Below are positions 41,615 to 50,100 of a DNA stretch of 64,000 nt, piece by piece. The stretch covers positions 47,674-111,673 of the forward strand of contig JAFYYG010000026.1 in the NCBI GenBank assembly GCA_017557625.1. Direction: 5' to 3'. Source of the stretch: Muribaculaceae bacterium (lineage in GTDB: Bacteria > Bacteroidota > Bacteroidia > Bacteroidales > Muribaculaceae). Position 1 is the stretch's first letter. The number at the start of each line of letters is the position of its first letter. A model generated the notes under the pieces. That model saw nothing but the letters and a program-made list of their open reading frames with translations, did no database searches and was not told the origin of the DNA. The position numbers were made by a program, and so were the translations under genes.

Positions 41615-42610
41615 TTATGGCACTGCAATCTTATCGAGGATGCTACTGATGATCTCGTCTGCGCTTATGTTGTTGGCCTCGGCCTCATAGGTGAGCCCTA
41701 GACGGTGGCGCATCACATCGTGGCACACGGCACGCACGTCCTCAGGGATGACATATCCACGACCACGCAAAAAGGCGTAGGCTCTCGCTGCCAGCGCCAT
41801 GCTGATTGAGGCGCGAGGAGAAGCTCCAAATGAGATAATACTCTTGAGGTCATTGAGGGCATAGTCCTCGGGGAAACGTGATGCAAATACGATGTCAACG
41901 ATGTAACGTTCAATCTTTTCGTCTATATAGATTTGTCGCACTACGTCGCGCACGTCAACGATGTCGGCGGGGGTGACTATGGGTTTCACATCAAAGCAGG
42001 TGTTGTCGATGTTCATCCTGATTATTTCTTTCTCCTCCTCACGACTGGGGTATCCAATCATCACCTTCATCAAGAATCGGTCAACTTGCGCCTCGGGCAG
42101 GGGATAGGTGCCTTCTTGCTCAATGGGGTTTTGGGTCGCCATCACCAAGAATGGATCATCAAGGGTGAAGGTGTTCTCGCCGATGGTCACTTGGCGCTCT
42201 TGCATAGCCTCGAGCAATGCGCTTTGAACCTTGGCAGGTGCGCGGTTAATCTCGTCGGCTAGGATGAAATTGGCAAACACTGGACCGCGTTTTACCTCAA
42301 ACTTCTCCTTTTGTATGCTGTAGACCATAGTGCCGATTACGTCGGCTGGCAGCAGGTCGGGGGTGAACTGGATGCGACTGTATTTGGCATCTATCAATTG
42401 CGACAGGGTCTTGATTGCTAATGTCTTGGCAAGTCCTGGCACGCCTTCAAGCAGCACATGGCCGTTGGCGAGCAAGGCAATCAGCAGGGAATCTACCAGA
42501 TGCTTTTGTCCCACGATGGTCTGGTTCATTCCTTGTGTGATTGCGCTCACGAAATTGCTCTTTGTCGCTATAATCTCATTCAATTCGCGAATGTTGACTG
42601 ATTCACTCAT
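41615..42610 (-). CDS. moxR: MoxR-family AAA+ ATPase
   Basis: A 331-residue AAA+ chaperone-like ATPase. Walker A is the MoxR variant EGVPGLAKT, Walker B is ILADEINRAP, sensor 1 lies in VMATQNPIEQEGTYPLPEAQVDRF, and the lid domain follows (ASPRASISMALAARAYA). It is the first gene of the aerotolerance operon and is thought to act on the vWA proteins encoded downstream. A -7 box (TAATTTTG, 42654-42647 on the minus strand) lies about 40 bases upstream. Confidence 0.92.
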   Translation of the reverse strand: MSESVNIRELNEIIATKSNFVSAITQGMNQTIVGQKHLVDSLLIALLANGHVLLEGVPGLAKTLAIKTLSQLIDAKYSRIQFTPDLLPADVIGTMVYSIQKEKFEVKRGPVFANFILADEINRAPAKVQSALLEAMQERQVTIGENTFTLDDPFLVMATQNPIEQEGTYPLPEAQVDRFLMKVMIGYPSREEEKEIIRMNIDNTCFDVKPIVTPADIVDVRDVVRQIYIDEKIERYIVDIVFASRFPEDYALNDLKSIISFGASPRASISMALAARAYAFLRGRGYVIPEDVRAVCHDVMRHRLGLTYEAEANNISADEIISSILDKIAVP

Positions 42611-42645
42611 AATGTGTGTTGTTTATGTTGTTATAGTTTTTTGTT

Positions 42646-42654
42646 GCAAAATTA
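42646..42654 (-). promoter_or_regulatory. -7 box of the Bat operon
   Basis: TAATTTTGC on the minus strand (42654-42646), leader about 30 nt. No clear TTTG at 19-21 bases upstream, so only the -7 element supports it. Confidence 0.4.
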
Positions 42655-42778
42655 TCATTTTGAAGTTTACCATAGCTCATCTTGCACGTTAATTAATAAT
42701 ATTTTTGAGTTACAAATGTTAAATTAAACACTATTTTAACTTAAGGCCCTATTTTTGAAAACATTTCTAAAAAGAAAT

Positions 42779-42817
42779 AAGAAGTCAGAGGCCGTGACTT
42801 TTGACCCCTGACTTCTT
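42779..42817 (-). terminator. Terminator after the prmC-lipoprotein pair
   Basis: Arms AAGAAGTCAG (42779-42788) and CTGACTTCTT (42808-42817) form a perfect 10-bp stem with a 19-nt loop. On the minus strand it is followed by TTATTTCTTTTT. The DNA just outside consists of the same CTTCTT-type words. Confidence 0.65.
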
Positions 42818-42843
42818 GCTTCTTACCTTTGCACTCTGCTCTA

Positions 42844-43311
42844 TTACTTCAAATCTTCGGGTGTAATGTCGAAGCCCATAAACTCATCGCCGGTGGCTTT
42901 GTTGACATATTTCACGGTGATTGTGGCGCCTTTGCTTTTGATGGTGGCATCGCTGGATTTAGTGCTTTTTTTGAACTCTTCAACAAATTTGTTGTATTCA
43001 GTTAATTCGTCAAAATCTTCCTCGCTTTGTCCTGCGGCAAATTCTATTTCTTTGACCATAGTCACGGTGTTGGTTGTGGCATCGTAAGTGTAGTTAGCAT
43101 CGGGGTTGGCATGTTCCTCTGTTACAGCCTTGTTGAGCTGGTCAACCGTTTCTTGTGAGGGTGGGGTAGTGCTGTCAACGTCATCTGAAGCTCCACTTGT
43201 GACAGTGGCGCTTGATGCGGGTTGACTGGCGTTGGTGTTTTCGGTTTTGTTGTCACAGCTGGTAATAGATATAGCCAGCATGAAGCTAAGAAGTAGTGTT
43301 ATCTTTTTCAT
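42844..43311 (-). CDS. Hypothetical lipoprotein, 155 aa
   Basis: Signal peptide with lipobox (LAISITSCDN). A Ser/Thr/Ala/Asn-rich linker of about 40 residues follows. The folded remainder has TVDQLNKAVTEEHANP, NTVTMVKEIEFAAGQSEEDFDEL and a strand pair (TIKSKGATITVKYVNK) ending in FMGFDITPEDLK. I do not recognise a named family. It overlaps prmC by four bases (ATGA) and ends in a hairpin terminator. Confidence 0.7.
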   Translation of the reverse strand: MKKITLLLSFMLAISITSCDNKTENTNASQPASSATVTSGASDDVDSTTPPSQETVDQLNKAVTEEHANPDANYTYDATTNTVTMVKEIEFAAGQSEEDFDELTEYNKFVEEFKKSTKSSDATIKSKGATITVKYVNKATGDEFMGFDITPEDLK

Positions 43312-44159
43312 GAGTTTGTTTTTATTGCTGATATAAATCGAATATTTCCGTTAAAGTCATTGTAAACTTGAATGTTATTCAATCCTGATTCTCTCAATGT
43401 GTTGCACACTTGTTGAGCCATTGAGCGGTTTATCTCTAGGTAGAGTCGTCCACCATTCTTCAAGGCTCGGCTTGCGTAGGCGGCAATGGGGCGGTAGAAG
43501 AGCATTGGATCGTCGTCGGGGACAAAGAGCGCGCAGGCTGGCTCATAGTCAAGCACATTGCGTTCCATAGAGGCTTTCTCGCTCTCGGTGATGTAAGGCG
43601 GATTGCTCACGATGATGTCCCACGCCTCACTTGGGGCGCGACATGAGAGGATGTCTTGCTCAAGAAATTTTACCCTTGTCTTTAGTGCTTCGGCATTGTG
43701 TTTTGCTACTTCAAGGGCTTGTAGGCTCACATCGGTAGCAGTGACTTGGGCAAATTTCAGCGCCCTTGCCAGCGAGATGGCGATACATCCGCTGCCGGTG
43801 CCTATGTCAAGCACTTCGAGGTCGGTGGCTGGGTTCTCGTCAACTATCATATCAACTAGTTGCTCAGTCTCGGGGCGGGGTATGAGTACTGCGGGAGTCA
43901 CAGCGAAACTGTGCCCATGAAAGCGCGCCTTGCCCAAAATGTATTGCAAGGGCTCCTGCCGCTTGAGGCGCTCGATGATGCTTGCCAGTCGATTGCCGAA
44001 AAACTCCGGCAACTGCTCGTTCTCGCGCATTATCATATCTACTGGCTGCCACAGCAGCACTTCTTCGAAGATAATCCGAGTAATGCTCTCTATCTCGCGG
44101 CTGTCGTAACTAGCGCCAAGCTCGCCGCGTAACAGCAAAATCGCTTCTCGTGTTGTCAT
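43308..44159 (-). CDS. prmC: Peptide chain release factor N5-glutamine methyltransferase
   Basis: A 283-residue methyltransferase (HemK/PrmC) that methylates the GGQ glutamine of release factors. The N-terminal helical domain ends in QEPLQYILGKARFHG. The SAM site is LDIGTGSGCIAISLA, and the catalytic NPPY is in DIIVSNPPYITESE. Length and motifs are standard. It is coupled to the downstream lipoprotein gene. Confidence 0.95.
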   Translation of the reverse strand: MTTREAILLLRGELGASYDSREIESITRIIFEEVLLWQPVDMIMRENEQLPEFFGNRLASIIERLKRQEPLQYILGKARFHGHSFAVTPAVLIPRPETEQLVDMIVDENPATDLEVLDIGTGSGCIAISLARALKFAQVTATDVSLQALEVAKHNAEALKTRVKFLEQDILSCRAPSEAWDIIVSNPPYITESEKASMERNVLDYEPACALFVPDDDPMLFYRPIAAYASRALKNGGRLYLEINRSMAQQVCNTLRESGLNNIQVYNDFNGNIRFISAIKTNS

Positions 44160-44292
44160 ATAAGAGTTTTGAGTTGTCAGTTTTTTTGTCTAAACTCGCA
44201 ACTGATTACTGAATACTGATAACTGTTTTTTGCGTTTTAGCTCACGAAAGTAGAAAAAATATTCAAAAAGTGAGCAAAAAATCGTGAGAAAA

Positions 44293-44324
44293 ATTGTTTT
44301 TTGAAGAATTGTGTTTAACTTTGC
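44293..44324 (+). promoter_or_regulatory. Promoter of lysA
   Basis: ATTG at 44293-44296, a 19-base spacer, and TAACTTTG at 44316-44323. The leader would be about 33 nt. The DNA from 44160 to 44230 is a word repeat of the CAGTTGTCAG type. Confidence 0.6.
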
Positions 44325-44362
44325 AAAAATATCACAAGAAACTCAAAACATAAAAGTACTAT

Positions 44363-45511
44363 ATGAAACTCCCTATCGATACATTAAGGGACTTGCACAC
44401 TCCGTTCTACTGTTACGACTTGTCGCTGCTGCGCCACACACTCAAGGTCATCAATGATGAGATTGAGGGTTATCCATTTGTCGTTCATTACGCTCTTAAG
44501 GCAAATGCCAACCCGGTGATACTTGGTGAAATTGTTAAGGCGGGGTTCGGCACAGACTTGGTAAGCGGTAACGAGGTGCTGGCTGCGCTTGACGCAGGGT
44601 TCATCGCAAGCAAGATGGCTTACGCTGGAGTGGGGAAGACCGATTGGGAGATAGAGGCCGGTATCGACAACGACATCTATTGCTTCAACGTGGAAAGCGT
44701 GCCCGAGATGGAGGTCATCAACGAGATTGCTGCTCGAAAAGGCAGGACGGCGGGTATCGCCATCCGCGTGAACCCCAATATTGACGCTCACACTCACCGC
44801 TACATCACTACGGGCACAACCGACAACAAGTTTGGCATAGACATTCCTGTGCTTGACGAAGTGGTGGAAAAGGCTGTGAATCTGCCAAATATCCACTTGC
44901 GAGGTTTGCATTTCCACATAGGTTCACAGATTACTACTTTGGAACCATACAAGATGCTTTGTGAGAAGATTAATGAGTTGGTTGAGCATTTTGAGAAAAT
45001 GGGTGTCAAATTCGAGATGATAGACGTTGGCGGCGGTTTAGGTGTTGACTATGAGAATCCTGAGGAGAACCCCATTGCGCCGTTCCATGACTTCTTCGAC
45101 GTGTTCAAGCAGGGACTTAAACTGCATGAGGGACAGAAAGTTCATTTCGAACTCGGCCGCTCGATAGTGGGGCAGTGCGGATCGTTGATTTCGAAGGTCG
45201 TTTTCGTGAAGGAGAACTCTGTTAAGAAATTTGTGATTCTCGACGCTGGCATGACCGACCTCATCAGACCCGCGCTCTATAGCGCACATCACAAGATTGT
45301 GAATCTCACCTCGCAAGAGAGCGACATGGAGACCTACGACGTGGTGGGGCCCATCTGCGAGTCTAGCGACGTGTTCAGCACCGATGAGCGACTCCCCCTT
45401 ACCCATCGCGGCGACCTCATTGCCATCCTCACAGCAGGCGCTTACGGCGAGTCAATGGCAAGCCGCTACAATATGCGCGACCTGCCACAGAGCAAGTTTA
45501 TTAAAGGATAA
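44363..45511 (+). CDS. lysA: Diaminopimelate decarboxylase
   Basis: A 382-residue PLP enzyme that converts meso-diaminopimelate to L-lysine. The PLP lysine is K46 in HYALKANANP. HLRGLHFHIGSQI and DVGGGLGVDYENP are the family signatures of the alanine-racemase-like barrel, and CESSDVF holds the catalytic cysteine of the C-terminal domain. It is at the short end of the family range. A word-repeat tract starts directly at its stop codon. Confidence 0.94.
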   Translation: MKLPIDTLRDLHTPFYCYDLSLLRHTLKVINDEIEGYPFVVHYALKANANPVILGEIVKAGFGTDLVSGNEVLAALDAGFIASKMAYAGVGKTDWEIEAGIDNDIYCFNVESVPEMEVINEIAARKGRTAGIAIRVNPNIDAHTHRYITTGTTDNKFGIDIPVLDEVVEKAVNLPNIHLRGLHFHIGSQITTLEPYKMLCEKINELVEHFEKMGVKFEMIDVGGGLGVDYENPEENPIAPFHDFFDVFKQGLKLHEGQKVHFELGRSIVGQCGSLISKVVFVKENSVKKFVILDAGMTDLIRPALYSAHHKIVNLTSQESDMETYDVVGPICESSDVFSTDERLPLTHRGDLIAILTAGAYGESMASRYNMRDLPQSKFIKG

Positions 45512-45595
45512 AGGAAAAGGACAAAGTAGGAAGGACAAAGTACAAAGTACAGAGTGCAAAGTACAGAGTGCAAAGTGTGAAGTGTAAAGTTCTTT
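45512..45595. repeat. Word-type repeat after lysA
   Basis: Degenerate tandem words of the type GGACAAAGT, GTACAGAGTGCAAA and GTGTGAAGT start directly after the lysA stop. They have the same style as the tracts at 3036, 4452, 42779 and 57321. No coding sequence. Confidence 0.75.
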
Positions 45596-45619
45596 TGTTT
45601 TTTGATTCTTGGATTTATT

Positions 45620-45916
45620 ATGAACAACTTTGAGCGACTTATTTCAGGCGACAAACCTGTACTTGTTGATTTCTTCGCCACTAGGTGTGGACCGTGCAAG
45701 ATGATGCACCCCATTCTTGAAGAACTTAAACAGAAGATTGGCGACCGTGCCACTATCATCAAAATCGATGTAGATAAAGCACAACAGCTGGCTATGCAAT
45801 ATGGAGTGCAAGCAGTACCCACACTGGCTATCTTCAAGCAAGGGCAACTCGTATGGCGAGAATCGGGAGTCCACTCCGCCCAGCAACTCGCCCAAGCAAT
45901 TGAGCGGTTTGTGTAG
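45620..45916 (+). CDS. Thioredoxin-like protein with RCGPC active site
   Basis: A 98-residue thioredoxin fold. The ATG at 45620 is chosen over a TTG at 45602 because MNNFERLIS is the normal length. The active site is ATRCGPC (C23, C26), where the nearly invariant Trp is Arg (R22), a TGG-to-AGG type change. The cis-proline region VQAVPTLAIF is intact, as are DFFA and the Asp-containing second strand. It is probably still a disulfide reductase with altered potential or partner choice; this is inference. Confidence 0.88.
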   Translation: MNNFERLISGDKPVLVDFFATRCGPCKMMHPILEELKQKIGDRATIIKIDVDKAQQLAMQYGVQAVPTLAIFKQGQLVWRESGVHSAQQLAQAIERFV

Positions 45917-45935
45917 CACCTAAAGTCGAAAAATG

Positions 45936-45954
45936 GCAACGGCGGAGCCGTTGC
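45936..45954. repeat. Intergenic hairpin after thioredoxin
   Basis: Arms GCAACGGC and GCCGTTGC around a GGA loop (8-bp stem), GC-rich among AT-rich DNA and lacking a T-run. It lies between convergent genes and may end transcription or be a small REP-like element. Confidence 0.5.
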
Positions 45955-45978
45955 ACGGCGAACCTCGCGTGATGCACG

Positions 45979-46281
45979 TTATTCTATCGTTTCCACAAGG
46001 AAGGATACCGGCCTGAAGCCGTCGTTGCAGGAGATCATGGCGCTGTGGGGATTTTTCATCCATCCGTCGAAGAAGTTGCCGCCGCCTTCGGCGAGATCTT
46101 TCACCCAGGGCAGCAGTGTCTCCCATGCGCTGTCGCACATTCCCTCTGGTTGCTGGCAGTTCTCAACGATGAAGGTTCTGCCCACTGTCATGTCGCAAGT
46201 GTGCTCGATGGGATTTTCATACTTCTCCATCAGGTCGTTATAGCACGCCATGCGCATCACTGTTATTTTGATTTTCTTCAT
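45979..46281 (-). CDS. TIGR04076-family protein
   Basis: A 100-residue protein from the ATG at 46281; an in-frame ATG at 46302 lies upstream of the likely transcription start. It begins KIKITVMR. Conserved features are HTCDMTVGRTFIVENCQQPEGMCDSAW, LPWVKDLAEGGG and the C-terminal SCNDGFRPVSFLVE, the pattern I know from the TIGR04076 family. Three cysteines suggest metal or cofactor binding. Function unknown. A minus-strand -7 box (TACCTTTG, 46307-46300) lies about 20 bases upstream. Confidence 0.72.
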   Translation of the reverse strand: MKKIKITVMRMACYNDLMEKYENPIEHTCDMTVGRTFIVENCQQPEGMCDSAWETLLPWVKDLAEGGGNFFDGWMKNPHSAMISCNDGFRPVSFLVETIE

Positions 46282-46365
46282 GTCATTGTCAGTTTTGTGC
46301 AAAGGTAGAACTTTTTTGTGACGAAAATAGTGGAGATTGTGAAAAAAGTGATACCTTTGCGCATT

Positions 46366-46980
46366 ATGAGACGATTTTTTGTGATATTATCAGTTTTGGT
46401 TTCCTGGTTCTGTGGTAATGCTCAAGAGTTGGATTCTATCGCCTATTTTGACCCCGATGAGGTGTTTGTCGTGGCTAATGATGTGGAATCGCAGGAGCGC
46501 TTGGCGGCGTGCCAGATGGTGGCAGGTGAGTGGCAGTATGACAAACCCTACGTTCATGCCGACGGCGCTTCGGTGATGGGTAAGCTTGGCAAACCCATCG
46601 CCAAGAGCAAAATCAAGAAGAAACTTGAAAAGGCATATAAGAAAATGAAAATCAACAAGCGATGGAGCTCGATGACGCTCACCGAGGATAGCGAGTGGAA
46701 GATGAAGGTGCTGGGACTGTCGTTTGGCGGCAGTTATACCTACGATCCCGAGCAGGAGCAGCTAACGCTTCGATGGCATGGCATCCCTCTCAAGTCGCAC
46801 ACCCATCGCGACGGCAAAAAACTCTATATCGCCTTCGACATGGACCGCCTGTTGGTTGTCCTCAGTTTCATCAGTAGCATGAGCAGCAGCGAGACGCTGA
46901 AGTCGCTGTCGTTCCTGAGCCAAAACTTCCGTAATGTGACGGTGGGATTTGAGATGAAAGCCATTTTAAAAGACTATTAA
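46366..46980 (+). CDS. DUF4923 (lipocalin-like) secreted protein
   Basis: A 204-residue exported protein. The ATG at 46366 starts a signal peptide (MRRFFVILSVLVSWFCGNAQ); an in-frame ATG at 46318 precedes the promoter box. The mature part has the DUF4923 order: MVAGEWQYDKPYVHADG, a Lys-rich helix (KIKKKLEKAYKKMKI), beta strands (WKMKVLGLSFGGSYTYD, LYIAFDMDRLLVVLSF), and the final VGFEMKAILKDY. Function unknown. TACCTTTG at 46352-46359 lies only 6 bases before the ATG, suggesting a leaderless message. Confidence 0.75.
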   Translation: MRRFFVILSVLVSWFCGNAQELDSIAYFDPDEVFVVANDVESQERLAACQMVAGEWQYDKPYVHADGASVMGKLGKPIAKSKIKKKLEKAYKKMKINKRWSSMTLTEDSEWKMKVLGLSFGGSYTYDPEQEQLTLRWHGIPLKSHTHRDGKKLYIAFDMDRLLVVLSFISSMSSSETLKSLSFLSQNFRNVTVGFEMKAILKDY

Positions 46981-47043
46981 GGACTATATCAAAGAGGTTT
47001 TTTATTAAGGACAATTGGGAGCGGAAACTTTCCGTAAAAAATA

Positions 47044-47073
47044 TAAAGGCGGCACACATTGATGCCGCCTTTA
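47044..47073. terminator. Bidirectional terminator
   Basis: Arms TAAAGGCGGCA (47044-47054) and TGCCGCCTTTA (47063-47073) form a perfect 11-bp stem with an 8-nt loop, T-rich on both outer sides. It separates the DUF4923 gene from the convergent 1614-aa gene. Confidence 0.85.
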
Positions 47074-47104
47074 TTTTGTAAATGAATATATTTGAAATTT
47101 TGAG

Positions 47105-50100
47105 TTACTTCTTTAGCATCTTGGTTGTTGTGCGTGTGCCGTCGGTGTATTCGGTAACTACAATGTTCACACCATCGAAAGGAGTGTCACTTACAATACC
47201 AGCTACATTAACGTATTTCACGCTCTTGACCTGAGCATTGCCAACACTAACAATGCTAATATTAGTGATGATGTTCTCTTGATCTCCTGGATCGAAGTCG
47301 AATGGATAAACTCTATAGCTGCCGTCGGAAGTATAGCCGCCAGGAGTGTGACCTGTCTCGCCATCTTTGAGCGATGAATAACCAGCTTTTTTTGGCATGG
47401 GTTCAGGTCTTTGCACGATGGCTTTGAACTTGTAGGCAGTGCCAACAACTAAGTCATCATACAGACTATGAGTTTCGCCTGTTGTTGGGTCCTCGGCATA
47501 CATATTATTGAAATCCCAGTAAACATCAATAATGCCAGGGATATTGGCGGGATTACCCGATGAAACGTCAGGTAACTCAAAGGTTGTGCCGTTCCACACT
47601 GCGAAGGTGATTGAGCAAACCTCTTGAATCTTGGGATTCATGAAGAAGTAATGCTTGTCGGCCGTGTTGGTAGTGTGCCCAGTAGCTTGACCATTAAGGT
47701 TCTCTTGCAGGAAGTTGGCCGGGCAATACAAGTTCAGAGGATACTCTAAGCGGCCATTGGTTTCCAAGCTTGAGGTTGACATATCAAGAATGTAGTTGTA
47801 CCTGTTGGCATAGACGCCTTTGACGGTTTCTGCCTTGATCTTCCAGCCAACATATTCTTGTATGGTGCTATACAAATTGGTGGGTTCATTGCGGTCACTG
47901 CCGTTGTTGAATCTTAATGCAATCCAGTTGCTCTGATCCCAATCGCCATTGAATCCACCACTAACAGTCATGAAATCCTCGTAGTTGTTGGTGTTGTAAG
48001 TAGGATTGATAGAAGTGGCTTGGTCTTTACACCACAGGTAAACACTGCCCCAATTGTCCTCGGCGCAAGCAACAGCGATAAGCTCGTCGCTGATGGTGTA
48101 TTCTTGCCACAGAGAGCCTTCTTGGCAAAGGTTGGCAAGAGAGATTGGTTTAGCGCGATAGTAGAGGCGTATTCTTGTGTGATGATCATCGAGCGGATAA
48201 TTCCAGTTGTGGCAATCGAAAACGCCATCAGCAGTGTTGTAAGATATGTTGGAGTTATCATGCTCGAGATAAACATAACCAGTGTGCCCGCCATTGTAAG
48301 CCCAAACAAGATCTTCTGGATTTTGTGGCTCTTGTGTTCTTACAATAGCTGGGGTAGGTGGATTTTGATCCCAATTGGAGACATGTCCAATAGCGTGGTA
48401 ATAGTAGCCGTCATCACCCTTGAGGAAGCCCTCGCGCCATGAGCCAGAGCCTTGTTCATACTCAAGTGAGAATATTTTCACATCATCACTATTGACTGTT
48501 GCGGTCTCATAGGTTGGGTCAAATGTGATATTGTTCTCACGAGGCAATGCAACGAAGCACTCATTTGTGGCATCGTAAGCACCTACAACCTTGTTGTAGT
48601 CATCGTCGACGATGATATACTCATACATACTTACGAATAAATCTCTGTTGTTTGTCACCAGTTTCCAGTCGCCCATAGCGTAGGTGTCGTAAGTGACACT
48701 TGCTATCTCGCTCAAGTGCCCATAGACCTCAGCCACAGCATAGATGGTGTGAGTTCCAGGACCAGGAACAAAGACATTGCCCCAGCCCCAACCATCATCA
48801 TAGCGTGCACCTTCGCTCTTAACAGTATTAGGATCTGTAGGTGCCGTGCCGGGATCTACCAAACAATAGATAATTGCTCGGTCTTCGTATTCACTCCACA
48901 CTTCAGCATAGAAGTCCTCGGGCATCAGCTCACCTGACGGGGGCCAGAACTCGGGAGGATTGGGAGTTATGATTTCACCGCGGGTGTAGAGCGAGACTTT
49001 TGGAAGGGTGCTTGTGCTGGCATAGCAAGAGAACAACGGCGAGCCATTGTTGGGATTGTATCTCAAATCATTTCTTGTGTTGTTGCCTTTGAATACAATG
49101 TTGGCATATACGATTCCGTCTTCGCCTGCCTCAAAAGTGATTGCTGCCTTCGCGTTATCATTTTTCTGAACTCCTGTCCTCAGCCAGTTGTTATTAGAGG
49201 AAGCGGCATAGATGTAACCGCCATCTGCTTTGAAGTACCATCCCGAGGCATCGCCTTCGAGTTTGAATACTTGTGTGTCATCATTTGTGACTCCAGCAAC
49301 CGAGAAATAATCTTCAAACGCAATAGAGGTCGCGCCACGGTTATTCCTGTTCTGGGTGGTGCTCATCGTCATGTGGTCATTGCCATAATAGTCTGGATAG
49401 ACAATGATGTACTCATTGCCGTCAACAAGTTGTGAAGCATCGGTAACGAGATCCCAAAGGCCTGCAGCGGTAGAATGATGTTTGTAAACAACTTCAACAT
49501 GCACAGGGAATGGAGGCATTCCGAATGAATAGCTGTTGTTTTGATTCTTCTTAATGGTGAGGGATGTTGTGCCGCCATTGTTGTTGGTGAATGTGGCATT
49601 AACCCCTATAATCCTATATCCGTCTTCAATGTCGGTGATGTTGAATTCCACGGTTTCGCCCACTGTGGCGAAGTTTGGACCGTTGTAGGTGCCATGTTCA
49701 CTAACAACTGTGATGGGATATCCACCAGCATAGAAGTTTGCGGTCACCTCTACATCGGCATTTGGCATCTCAAATGAGTAAACACCATTTACTGGTGTGA
49801 GCTCATTTTCAATGACTGTGACTTCTTCATCAACTGTGACACTATATTTAACTGTGATACTGTGTAAAGTGTATCCATTCCAAGGAGTGGCCTCGAGTGT
49901 TACCACTTCGCCAGGCAATGCCTTAGTTGCGGTGTTGCCGTCAACCTTTGCTTCAATAGTGCCTCCAGCCTTGTAGGTGTAGCCTGTCTCTTGATCGTAT
50001 GCATTTGGCACATCGCTGATTGCGGTGCAGGTAATGTTGCGAGAGGCTTCCACTGTGAGAGTTGACAGAGCGTTGTTCACGATAAGGAGATAATCGCCGG

